Source of the DNA: Noviherbaspirillum aerium
Lineage (GTDB): Bacteria; Pseudomonadota; Gammaproteobacteria; Burkholderiales; Burkholderiaceae_D
Length of the DNA: 64,000 nucleotides
Direction: 5' to 3'
Assembly (NCBI RefSeq): GCF_008929045.1
Contig: NZ_VFAH01000018.1
Span: 51,010 to 115,009 of the forward strand
Positions 46,288 to 55,052 of this stretch are shown piece after piece (position 1 is the first letter of the stretch; the number at the start of each line of letters is the position of its first letter). The position numbers were made by a program, and so were the translations under genes. The notes below the pieces were generated by a model. The model saw nothing but the letters and a program-made list of their open reading frames with translations. It searched no databases and was not told the DNA's origin.

Positions 46288-48783
46288 TTACTGCTCCAGC
46301 GCAATGCCCCTTGCTTTCGATATGTCGGAAAGCAAGGCAAGCAGCTTTGCCGCATCCACAGGCTTGACGAAATGATGGTTAAAGCCGGCGGCCATGGCAT
46401 TGAGCCGGTCCTGTTCCTGGCCATAACCGGTCACGGCAATCAATGCCATCTTCGCCGTGCCTTCCTGCGCCCGAAGGCGGCGTGCCAGTTCGTTGCCATC
46501 CATTTCAGGCAAGCCGATGTCAAGAATACAGACATCGGGCAGCTCCCTTCCCGCGCGTATCAATGCCTGCCGCGAATCATGTTCGACCGCGACTTCATGA
46601 CCCGCGACCTCGAGGTACATGCCGAGCAGCTGGGCAGCGTCGACATTGTCATCCACGACCAGGATGCGCAGCTTGGAGGAGCCCGCCCGAACTTGCACTC
46701 CATCCTGTGCCTGCGCGGCCCTGATTGCCGGTCGGCCCTGGCGTGGCAGCGTCACGGTGAACCGGCTTCCTTTCCCCAGGCCTGCGCTGTGGCAGGTGAT
46801 GGTTCCGTTATGCAGGGTCACCAGGCTCTTGACCAGTGCCAGGCCGATGCCAAGCCCGCCCTGGGAGCGGTCCGGACTGCGTTCGGCCTGCGCGAACAAA
46901 TCGAAGATATGCGGCTGCAGTCCGGGGGTGATGCCGATGCCATTGTCCAAGACTTCGAGGATGACCTGTCCGTCCGGTGCCCGCATGGTCAGGCTGATGC
47001 TGCCCTGTTCGGGAGTGTATTTGGCCGCGTTATTGAGCAGGTTCGTCAGGATCTGCACCAGCCGCTTGGCATCTCCCTGCACGTGTGCCGGTTCGGGGTC
47101 CAGTTCCACGGTCAGGCGATGCCTCTTGCCTTCGATGAGCGGGCGTACTTGCTCGATGGCGTCGGCGATCACATGCTTGACATCCAGATCCGCCTTGTCC
47201 AGCGTAGCCAGGCCGCGCGTCACGCGCGACACGTCAAGCAGGTCATCGAGCAGGCCGCTCATATGCCGCACCTGGCGGGAAATCACGGCACTGGTCTGCA
47301 TGATGCGTTCCCTGTCGAGCTGACCGATAGCAAGCAGTTCGCCCGCCGCGCCGATGGGCGCAAGCGGGTTGCGCAGTTCGTGAGCGAGCATGGCCAGGAA
47401 CTCATCCTTGCGCTGATCGGCCTGCCTCAATGCGTCTTCCACCCGCTTGCGCTCGCTGATATCCAGCGTCACCGCCAGGATGCTGTGAACCGGCTGGCTT
47501 CCTGGCGTGCGAATCAGGCTGACCGTGTTGTTGACCCATACGATGCTGCCGTCCGGCCGCACATAGCGCTTCTCGAGTTCGAATGGCTGGCCGGTGGCGA
47601 CGGCTTTCCGGAGCAGGGCAAGATTGCGCGGGAGATCATCGGGATGCGTGATGTCCTGCATCTTCCTGGCAAGCAGTTCTTCACGTGTGCGCGCAACGAT
47701 CTCGCAATAGCGATCGTTGACGCGGATGATCTGTCCGGTGCCATCCGTTTCGCAAATGCCCACCGCGGTCTGTTCGAACAGCGACTGCAGGTGCGCTTCG
47801 CTTTGCTGCAGCGCCATTTCGGTATGCCTGCGGTCGGTAAGATCGACGAAGGTGCAGACTGCGCCGTCGAGCCGCCCGTTCCGCCACACCGGCCGCACAC
47901 GGTATTCGACGGGAAAGCTGGAGCCGTCCCTACGGAAAAAACTCTCATCTTGCACATAGGCGGAGACCCCGTCTCTTGCGGCCTTGTATATCGGACAGTC
48001 TTTCTCGGAATAGGGCGAACCGTCGGAATGGGAATGATGAATCAGGGCATGCAGCTTCCTGCCGATCACCTCTTCCTCGCGCTCGAATCCGAGCAGTTTC
48101 AGAAACGCGGCATTGCAAAGGACTGTAGCGCCTTCGGAATCGATGGAATAAAAGCCTTCTTCCGTGCAGTTGATCAGAAGACGCAAGTAGTCGTGGCTGT
48201 TGCGGATGCGCTCCTCGGCATTGCGCAATTCCAGCGCGATGCGATTGCGCTCGATCGATTCCCAGCACCGGTGGGCCACCGCCGTCAGGAGCTTGACCTC
48301 ATGGTCCTTCCAGCGGCGCGGCGTCGATTGATGGACCGCCATGCCGGCCCGGAATCGCCCGGCCTTGAGGACGGGAATGCTGACAACGGCGCGGATCTGC
48401 GTCTGCCGGTAGGCCTCCAGCACGTCCTTCACCCGTTCGTCGGTTTCAGTGTCCTCTACGATGTAAGGCAGTCCGAGATGGCTCAGGCGTACAAACTCGC
48501 TGCCGAAGCTGGCGCTTTCATAGCGCCCGACAATGCTGGGCACGCCATTAGTATAGTTGCCGGTCAGCGTAAAGCTGTCGTCATCCTCGTTGACGTAGGC
48601 ATAGGCGCACCGCTCGACTTCAAGTGTCTGTCCGAGTAGCGTCGCTGCCGTCTGCGTTATATCTGCCGAATCCACCAGCGAGCGGATTGCATCATCGATT
48701 CTGGTGAGAAAGCGATATTTTTCCAGCTCCTCGTGTAATGAAGATTCTTCATCTGAAGCGGAAAGAATGTGCAAATCTGACAT
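46288..48783 (-). CDS. Hybrid sensor histidine kinase (GAF-PAS-PAS-HisKA-HATPase-REC)
   Basis: An 831-residue soluble kinase. A GAF domain covers about 25-185, PAS 1 about 195-320 (ends DLTDRRH), PAS 2 about 330-447 with PAC (KRYVRPDGSIVWVNN). HisKA has phospho-acceptor H468 in AMLAHELRNPLAP, the HATPase runs to about 690 (LDNGIGITPG, GGLGIGLALVKSL), and the C-terminal receiver (705-831) has D755 in ILDIGLPEMDG. There are no transmembrane helices, so it senses an intracellular signal. No ribosome-binding site is visible before ATG 48783. No output regulator lies next to it. Confidence 0.92.
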   Translation of the reverse strand: MSDLHILSASDEESSLHEELEKYRFLTRIDDAIRSLVDSADITQTAATLLGQTLEVERCAYAYVNEDDDSFTLTGNYTNGVPSIVGRYESASFGSEFVRLSHLGLPYIVEDTETDERVKDVLEAYRQTQIRAVVSIPVLKAGRFRAGMAVHQSTPRRWKDHEVKLLTAVAHRCWESIERNRIALELRNAEERIRNSHDYLRLLINCTEEGFYSIDSEGATVLCNAAFLKLLGFEREEEVIGRKLHALIHHSHSDGSPYSEKDCPIYKAARDGVSAYVQDESFFRRDGSSFPVEYRVRPVWRNGRLDGAVCTFVDLTDRRHTEMALQQSEAHLQSLFEQTAVGICETDGTGQIIRVNDRYCEIVARTREELLARKMQDITHPDDLPRNLALLRKAVATGQPFELEKRYVRPDGSIVWVNNTVSLIRTPGSQPVHSILAVTLDISERKRVEDALRQADQRKDEFLAMLAHELRNPLAPIGAAGELLAIGQLDRERIMQTSAVISRQVRHMSGLLDDLLDVSRVTRGLATLDKADLDVKHVIADAIEQVRPLIEGKRHRLTVELDPEPAHVQGDAKRLVQILTNLLNNAAKYTPEQGSISLTMRAPDGQVILEVLDNGIGITPGLQPHIFDLFAQAERSPDRSQGGLGIGLALVKSLVTLHNGTITCHSAGLGKGSRFTVTLPRQGRPAIRAAQAQDGVQVRAGSSKLRILVVDDNVDAAQLLGMYLEVAGHEVAVEHDSRQALIRAGRELPDVCILDIGLPEMDGNELARRLRAQEGTAKMALIAVTGYGQEQDRLNAMAAGFNHHFVKPVDAAKLLALLSDISKARGIALEQ

Positions 48784-49015
48784 TGGAGGCGGAGGAGTTG
48801 AACGCTGGTTAACTTGGTGACCTGATGACGGATTGCCAGCTCGCCAGGACAGGCAGGCAATCTACCATGATGAAATCGCTGAATTGATCATTATCAATTT
48901 TCGCTTGAAGTTAATCAAACATCTTCCGCAAGGAAAACCCGGCACGTTGAAACCGGGCGCATGAGTTATCTCCGCCTGATTGCAAGACCGGCAATGTTTC
49001 GCCGGCCTGCGCCGG

Positions 49016-49756
49016 TCATGCGAGGCCTCCGTTGGCACGCAGAACCTGTCCATTCACCCAGCGGGCATCGGGTCCGGCGAGGAAGGACACGACGTCGGCT
49101 ACGTCGTCGGGCTGCCCCAGGCGTTCGAGCGGCGGCATGCTGGCGAAGTGCGCAATCTGTTCAGATGTTTTGCCGTCAAGTAAGAGGTCTGTGGCAACCG
49201 GTCCCGGTGCGACCGCATTGACGGTGATGTGCCTGCCGCGCAATTCCTTCGCAAACACATGCGTGAAGGACTCCACCGCCGCCTTGGTCGCATTGTAGAT
49301 GGCATAGCCCGGCATGTTGAGGGCGAGCGCGGTGCTGGAGAAGTTCACGATGCGTCCCCCGCTGTTCATGCGCCGTGCCGCTTCGCGCATGGTGTTGAAA
49401 GACCCTCGCACATTGACGTCAAAGGTCTGATCGAACAGTGCATCGCTGGTGTCGGCCAGCTGCGCGACTTTCATGATGCCGGCATTGTTGACCAGAACAT
49501 CCACCTTGCCGAGTTCGCGCTCTGTAGTGTCGAAAAGCTGCGTCACCTCGGCGGCGGATGCGACGTTGGCCCTGACGGCGATCGCGCGGGCGCCGGTCTC
49601 GCGCAACGCGCCGACAAGCCGGTCGGCCTGATCCGCGCTGCTTGCATAATTGATCACGACGGCAAAGCCGTCCCTGGCGAGGCGTGCGGCGACGGCTGCG
49701 CCGATACCGCGGGATGCGCCGGTAATGATGGCGACTTGCTGGACTTGCTTGGACAT
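49016..49756 (-). CDS. Short-chain dehydrogenase/reductase
   Basis: A 246-residue classical SDR: cofactor motif TGASRGIG near 13-20, NNAG near 88-91, catalytic Ser then Y-x-x-x-K in MPGYAIYNATKAAVESF, and the PGPVATDLL segment. AAAGGAAA before the ATG gives a good ribosome-binding site. It is divergent from a LysR gene starting at 49876. A second SDR/LysR pair lies 2 kb away with the opposite orientation, and the two SDRs share the ending ANGGLA. Probable oxidoreductase on a keto substrate, unknown. Confidence 0.9.
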   Translation of the reverse strand: MSKQVQQVAIITGASRGIGAAVAARLARDGFAVVINYASSADQADRLVGALRETGARAIAVRANVASAAEVTQLFDTTERELGKVDVLVNNAGIMKVAQLADTSDALFDQTFDVNVRGSFNTMREAARRMNSGGRIVNFSSTALALNMPGYAIYNATKAAVESFTHVFAKELRGRHITVNAVAPGPVATDLLLDGKTSEQIAHFASMPPLERLGQPDDVADVVSFLAGPDARWVNGQVLRANGGLA

Positions 49757-49875
49757 GGTGATTTCCTTTCATTCGTTGATGGCGTTGACTGAATGATGGT
49801 CTATTACCGGAACTTGATAATTGCCTTACCATGGAGATCACTATTCCATTTCCAATAACAATAAAGTGACATGCC

Positions 49876-50772
49876 ATGATGGATCGCTTCCAGGAAATGC
49901 AGATATTCATCCGCATCGTCGAGCGGCGCAGTTTTACCCACGCTGCCGAGGATCTGCAGTTGCCGCGCGCGACGGTCACCAATGCCATCAAGCGGCTGGA
50001 AGATCGCCTGGGCACGCGCTTGCTGGAACGCACGACACGGGTCGTGATGCCCACGCTGGATGGCGAGGCTTATCATCAGCGTTGCGTGCGGTTGCTGGCC
50101 GACCTGGAGGAAACCGAGGCGGCATTTGGCAAGGCGAAGCCCAAGGGCTTGCTGCGAGTGAATCTGCAGGGAACCCTGGCTCGCCATTTCGTGATTCCCG
50201 CATTGCCCGCATTCCTGAAACGATATCCGGAAATCGAGCTGCAGATCGGCGAAGGTGATCGGCTGGTGGACCTGGTCCGCGAGGGAGTCGACTGCGTGCT
50301 CCGCGCCGGGAATCTGCAGGATTCCTCGATGATCGGGCGCCGGGTCGCATTGCTCGAGCAGGTCACCTGCGCAAGCCCTGCCTATCTTGCCGAATATGGA
50401 ACGCCGCGGACGCTCGAGGACCTTGCCCGGCATCGCAGCGTCGATTTCGTGTCATCCATGAGCGGCAAGCCTTACCCGCTTGAATTCGTGATCAACGACG
50501 AAGTGAAGGCGCTGACGCTGGCATCGTCCGTATCCGTCACCGGTGCGGATGTCTATACCGCATGCGCGGTGGCGGGACTTGGGCTGGTACAGGTGCCGCG
50601 CTATCGCATCGCCGAAGAATTGCGCTCCGACCAGCTTCGCGCCGTGCTTCCCGGTCTCAGGCCGCCCGCCTTGCCGGTGTCCGTGCTTTATCCGCAGAAC
50701 CGGCAGCTATCGGCAAGAGTCCGCGTATTCACCGACTGGATCAGGGAGATATTCGAGAATGCGCCTGTATGA
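49876..50772 (+). CDS. LysR-type regulator (divergent from SDR)
   Basis: The 298-residue protein has the helix-turn-helix VERRSFTHAAEDLQLPRATVTNAIKRLE and a CrgA-like effector domain (EGVDCVLRAGNLQDSSMIGRRV). It is divergent from the SDR at 49016-49756 across 119 bases, so it probably controls it. ATG 49876 and 49879 are both possible. Confidence 0.9.
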   Translation: MMDRFQEMQIFIRIVERRSFTHAAEDLQLPRATVTNAIKRLEDRLGTRLLERTTRVVMPTLDGEAYHQRCVRLLADLEETEAAFGKAKPKGLLRVNLQGTLARHFVIPALPAFLKRYPEIELQIGEGDRLVDLVREGVDCVLRAGNLQDSSMIGRRVALLEQVTCASPAYLAEYGTPRTLEDLARHRSVDFVSSMSGKPYPLEFVINDEVKALTLASSVSVTGADVYTACAVAGLGLVQVPRYRIAEELRSDQLRAVLPGLRPPALPVSVLYPQNRQLSARVRVFTDWIREIFENAPV

Positions 50773-50918
50773 GGCAACCTGCAGATGCCTCGGCATCGCG
50801 GATTTACGGCGTTCGGGGAGGCCCGCATCGCATTGAAAAACATCGGGATGACATTCTCGGGCCGAGCCGGGCAATCGTCGGCTGTAGATGTGCCGGCCCC
50901 TCAAGCCGGCAGCGCATG

Positions 50919-51857
50919 TTACGCGGTGTCCCGCTTCATCTGCCTGCGTTTGGCAGGAGGACGTTCCCAGGAGGGCAGATCCCCGAAATACCGGGCGGCA
51001 AAATCGATAAAGACACGCACTTTGGCCGGCACATGACGACCGGCCGGGTAGACGATGTAAATGCCGGTTTCCATGGTTTTGTAGGAAGGCAGAAGCGGTA
51101 CGAGACGGCCGGCTTCCAGATCCCGGCTGACGATGAAACTCGGGACATAAGTCACGCCGAATCCCCCGCTTACCGCAGCACTGAGCATGGCGCCGTTATT
51201 TGCCCGGAGCCGCGTTGAAACGCTGATGGATTCCCGCTTGCCCGACCGACTCGTGAACTGCCACTCCGACATGCCAAGCGCATACTCGACGCAGTCGTGT
51301 CCTGCAAGATCGCCGGGCCGCCTTGGCGTACCACGAAGCTTGAGGTAGGCAGGAGAAGCACACAGAACGAAGCGGCTTTTTCCGATGCGGCGCGCGGCCA
51401 GGCTGGAGTCCGGAAGATTGCCGATGCGGACGGCCAGATCAAATCCTTCTTCCACCAGATTGACCATTCTGTCGTTAAGCTCCATGTCGACGCTGATGTC
51501 CGGGTAGGCCTTGAGGAAGTCGGCGAGCAGCCCGCCAAGATGCAGGGTCGAGAACGACACCGGGCTGTTTATGCGCAGGCGGCCTGTGGGCTGCGCCTGA
51601 AGCGCACCGGCGGCACGTTGCGCTTCTTCCAGGTCTTCGAGAATGCGTGTGCAGCGTTCATGAAACGCCATGCCGGCTTCGGTCAGCCTGAGCTGCCGTG
51701 TCGTACGGTCAAACAGTCGCGTGCCCAGCCAGTTCTCCAGCAGCTGGATCTGTTTTCCTACCGCCGCGGAAGACACCTGCAGCTTTCTGGCCGCTGCGGA
51801 AAAGCTTCCGTCGGCGACGACTCGTGCAAAGGTAGACATGCGATTGAAGTGGTCCAT
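50919..51857 (-). CDS. LysR-type regulator (second LysR/SDR pair)
   Basis: The 312-residue CrgA-like LysR protein (VADGSFSAAARKLQVSSAAVGKQIQLLE, then FDLAVRIGNLPDSSLAARRIG) is similar in layout to the neighbour at 49876. It is divergent from the second SDR gene. A palindrome ATGTTT-N10-AAACAT lies just upstream of its start. It converges on the first LysR gene across 146 bases. Confidence 0.9.
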   Translation of the reverse strand: MDHFNRMSTFARVVADGSFSAAARKLQVSSAAVGKQIQLLENWLGTRLFDRTTRQLRLTEAGMAFHERCTRILEDLEEAQRAAGALQAQPTGRLRINSPVSFSTLHLGGLLADFLKAYPDISVDMELNDRMVNLVEEGFDLAVRIGNLPDSSLAARRIGKSRFVLCASPAYLKLRGTPRRPGDLAGHDCVEYALGMSEWQFTSRSGKRESISVSTRLRANNGAMLSAAVSGGFGVTYVPSFIVSRDLEAGRLVPLLPSYKTMETGIYIVYPAGRHVPAKVRVFIDFAARYFGDLPSWERPPAKRRQMKRDTA

Positions 51858-51878
51858 GCCGCATCCATTCTAAAAACA

Positions 51879-51900
51879 ATGTTTAAAATCCTGAAAACAT
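51879..51900. promoter_or_regulatory. Candidate LysR operator in the second LysR/SDR gap
   Basis: ATGTTT (51879-51884) and AAACAT (51895-51900) form a perfect inverted repeat with a 10-base spacer, in an AT-rich 128-base divergent promoter region. Position fits the autoregulatory site of the LysR gene. Confidence 0.4.
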
Positions 51901-51985
51901 TTGCCAGATTATCAAAAACAATTTGCCATGTCAGACTTTGCTGTGTCGGTGACGCGATTCACCTTTACTTTTTCAGGAGATGACA

Positions 51986-52714
51986 ATGGAAAATTCACAT
52001 GCTGGCGTAGCGCTTGTAACCGGAGCTTCCCGCGGTATCGGTCGTGCCGTTGCAAGGCGGCTTGCTCGCGATGGCATGGCCGTTGCCCTCACCTATCGGG
52101 TACGTGGCGAGGAGGCAGCAGCTGTGGTCGCGGAGATTGAGCGGGAGGGCGGCAGGGCAATGGCCTTGCAGGCGGATCTGTCGGTGCTCACCGATTTATC
52201 CGGTCTGTTCGATGCGGTGGAAGAGAGGCTCGGCCGCTTGCGCGTTGTCGTGGCCAATGCCGGCAATGTTGTTTTCAAGCCGATTGCGGAAGCGACACAT
52301 GTCGATTTCGAACAAGCCTTTATTGCCAATACTCGCGGCACCCTGCTGACTTTTTCGGAAGCCGCGCGACGCCTCGGCGAGGATGGCCGCATCATTGGCA
52401 TCTCGACTGTTCTTACCATTGCGCCGAAGGCGAACGCCGGACTGTATGCGGCCAGCAAGGCGGCCGTCGAGCAGTTGGTGAAAGCGCTTGCGCGTGAACT
52501 TGGTCCGAGGCGCATCACTGTGAATGCCGTAGCGCCGGGTCCGACCGATACTGAAATGGTTCCTCCCGCCCGTCGCGAGGAAGCGCCCAAGCTGACGCCG
52601 CTTGGCAGGCTCGGCAAGCCCGAAGACATCGCCGATGTCATCGCATTTCTCGCATCCGAGGAATCGCGCTGGATTACCGGGCAGATCATTAACGCCAATG
52701 GAGGGCTGGCTTAG
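51986..52714 (+). CDS. Short-chain dehydrogenase/reductase
   Basis: A 242-residue SDR with TGASRGIG near 12-19, the NAG motif in VVANAGNVV, catalytic Y-x-x-x-K in AGLYAASKAAVEQL and the tail ITGQIINANGGLA. AGGAG lies 6 bases before ATG 51986, preferred over ATG 51980. The divergent LysR gene is the likely regulator. It resembles the SDR at 49016 in overall organisation. Substrate unknown. Confidence 0.9.
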   Translation: MENSHAGVALVTGASRGIGRAVARRLARDGMAVALTYRVRGEEAAAVVAEIEREGGRAMALQADLSVLTDLSGLFDAVEERLGRLRVVVANAGNVVFKPIAEATHVDFEQAFIANTRGTLLTFSEAARRLGEDGRIIGISTVLTIAPKANAGLYAASKAAVEQLVKALARELGPRRITVNAVAPGPTDTEMVPPARREEAPKLTPLGRLGKPEDIADVIAFLASEESRWITGQIINANGGLA

Positions 52715-53175
52715 TCCGGATGGAGATGGCCTGGCTGTTGGACTTTGAGCCGTTGCTTGGCTGTGTTTGATAAGCTGCTGCGCGATCCGGATTGGCGCCT
52801 GCGGTGCTCGGCGTACACCCGGTACGCGTACGCTCCTCGGCGCCAATCTGAACCGCTCGCAACGCTTATCAAACAAAGCCTAGTCGAGGCCGAGCCAGAT
52901 TGCTGCTGGGACAAGGCGTCACAACGCAGTGCCGGCGGCAATCCGTCCGGGATCGGCAGGCAGGTCAGGGTAAAACCGCTCTAGATGCAGCACCGGAGCA
53001 CTCTGGTGAAGGGGCGCATCCGCCGCATTCCATCTCAAGCGTGCGATGGGATGCCGATAAGGTATTGGGCTCACGTGAGCAAGGCTGCAGCCATCCGGTG
53101 CAAGCCAACGTGCGTTTGCTTGACTGCCTTTACCTGTGCTGCAGCTGACGGGTTCAGTAGAAAATCATTACATGT
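52715..53175. other. Non-coding gap holding a large palindrome
   Basis: About 460 bases with no gene. The left part holds palindromic element A (52759-52880); the rest is featureless to my reading. Confidence 0.4.
52759..52880. repeat. Large palindromic repeat, element A
   Basis: Nested arms: an outer 17-bp arm with one mismatch (52759-52775 with 52864-52880, containing TTTGATAAGC), a perfect inner 10-bp arm GATTGGCGCC (52790-52799) with GGCGCCAATC (52839-52848), and a central GCGTAC-ACCCG-GTACGC (52811-52827). The words GCTCCTC and GAACCGCTCGC follow the centre, as in element B. Confidence 0.7.
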
Positions 53176-53664
53176 TCAGGCATGGCTTCCGCCGCCGGGA
53201 TTTCTGGCGTAGCGTCGCGTCCGGCGGTCGCCTTCCACATGAATATCGCCATTCTTGGCCATGACGCTAAGCGCATTGGACATGCGCTGGGTAAGCTTTT
53301 TCCTGTCGTCGGCGGATGGACGAATACCAAGCGCGCTTACGGCTGCCTTGAAAATTTCTGCCGCTGGTTGCGGGACGTCCGTCAATAGTCTCGGCCAGAA
53401 ATCCTTTCCGGTCGGAGGCAGGTTCGACTTGGCCGGAGAACTGGATGCGGCTCGCCGGCTTCGCGTGGCCGGCTTCAACTTTGTCTTCGATGCAGCCCTT
53501 GTACGGCTATTCGGCTGCCTGACAGCTGACGGTGATTCGATTGCCGCCAGGGTCTCCAGAACATCCTCGAGGTTTTCAACCAGTTTTGTGTAGTACAGCA
53601 TTCCCTCTCGTGCATGCTGTAATTCAAGCTCCACAGCCCTTGCTGCCGATACGGTTGTACGCAT
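53176..53664 (-). CDS. Hypothetical basic protein with a possible winged-helix end
   Basis: A 162-residue protein. Residues 1-45 are helical (VELELQHAREGMLYYTKLVE). Residues about 50-85 are a Ser/Lys/Arg/Ala-rich linker. The C-terminal 70 residues include ADDRKKLTQRMSNALSVMAKN and GDIHVEGDRRTRRYARN, which read like a helix-turn-helix with a wing. A DNA-binding role is possible, but no family is recognised. AAGGA lies 8 bases before the ATG. It stands alone between two large palindromic repeats. Confidence 0.65.
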   Translation of the reverse strand: MRTTVSAARAVELELQHAREGMLYYTKLVENLEDVLETLAAIESPSAVRQPNSRTRAASKTKLKPATRSRRAASSSPAKSNLPPTGKDFWPRLLTDVPQPAAEIFKAAVSALGIRPSADDRKKLTQRMSNALSVMAKNGDIHVEGDRRTRRYARNPGGGSHA

Positions 53665-55052
53665 GTGAGGTTCCTTAACGAAAATAAAGAAGGAATGAGA
53701 GCCTGTTTGAAAACCGACTGCGCATCCTCATTCTGAGATTAGAGTGCCGCGCGTACCTCATAGGTATGTAGATGAAGTACGCGAATGCTCCTCGTAGCTG
53801 GCTCGAACCGCTCGCTGCAGTTTGCCTACAGGCGATGAGCAGTTTAATGAATGAAGAGGTTGACAGTGGCAAACAAGTTTTGTTCGCCAGTCGAGGCTGA
53901 TAAATATCAAGAAGATTTATCAAGAAGATTCTTAATTTAATGCCTTGGCGCCCGTCATCCGGTTTTATTGATCCGGCTTCATTTTTCATCACCGAAGCAT
54001 GACACGCGGTACCTCTTGCATCGACCCTTCGACGCGCAATCGCTGCATAGGCAGTTCATCGCGCTGCCTGCCGGCGATCCGCGAATACACCGGTCCATGC
54101 TGGTTTTCATGCAGCTGTTCTCGCAGCGCATTGGTGACAGGAAAAGCCGGAGGAGGGCCGGTGTTCCGGTCCGGTCCGTTTCAGCCGCTTCCATTTCGGG
54201 AGAGGCCAATATGGCAAGGGGCGCAGGATCGCGGTGCAATTGAACGGCTGTAGGCAAGCCATTCCATTCCTCCTACTTGATGCCAAATGAACGCGCCATA
54301 TCGATATTGAATGAGCCTGCAAGCGGTGGAACCATGCATGCTTAACGTCTCTTGTCTTGGATTTCTGACATCGCGGAGGAATGCACTAAAAACCTAGGAA
54401 TGGTGTGGCCCGATTCAGCACATGGTCGCAGATGCCTGCAGCATTTTCATGAGGGCCGCGAACTTAAGAACATAAAGGCGCAAAGCTTCGATTAGTAGCG
54501 CGTTTTCGCAATCAACATGATGATAAGACGAGGCGTCCCCGGGAGCGGGCAGGCTTAGGTAACGTGCCATAGATAAAATAAAGCACCGCATCTTTTTCAA
54601 GAGAGCCCGGATATCGGGGCTGGTGCCGCGCCAAGGCGGCGATGTGCTCTTGCAGGATGCAATCCCGACAGCGACTTTCTGGCACTGAACCTTGTGACTT
54701 TTTGTATTGCGCGGGCATTATTGCTTCTTTGTTCTCATAAAGGCCGAGATTTATTCAAATCGTAAGAAACAGCCATTCTTTTACGACCGATCGTGCTATC
54801 CTTTTATTGTTCGCATGTGTCCCCCATCAATTTCGTCCATCGCCTGGAGTAGAGCGAGCTGGCGTCGACCTATCCTCGCAGCATGCAGCGGTACAAGCCC
54901 TTGTCCTGTGGATTTGGTGGTATGGAACTTAAATGGAACTTGCGTGCCCATAGACAGATAGCGTGAAACAGCTGTCTGAACCGGGTGAAAACGCACAGGA
55001 ATAAAACAAGGCCATTGAGCCGTCATCAAGACCAATTTTGTATTGAGAAGTT
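53665..55052. other. 1.4-kb stretch without a supported gene
   Basis: Apart from palindromic element B (53701-53833) I see only short frames without ribosome-binding sites. The part from about 54700 to 54810 is AT-rich and may include the promoter of the 452-residue gene downstream. Decayed genes are possible but none is recognisable. Confidence 0.4.
53701..53833. repeat. Large palindromic repeat, element B
   Basis: Imperfect outer arms (53701-53721 with 53817-53833, GCCTGT.../...ACAGGC) surround a central CGCGTAC (53750-53756) / GTACGCG (53777-53783). The words GCTCCTC and GAACCGCTCGC (53805-53815) are shared with element A at the same relative place. Confidence 0.6.

Noticed and set aside
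46372..48639. 755-residue frame antisense to the hybrid kinase
   Set aside because: The sense strand carries all kinase motifs; this frame has none.
54415..54718. Two overlapping short minus-strand frames that might be a frameshifted gene
   Set aside because: No recognisable domain and no ribosome-binding site, so I do not call a pseudogene.
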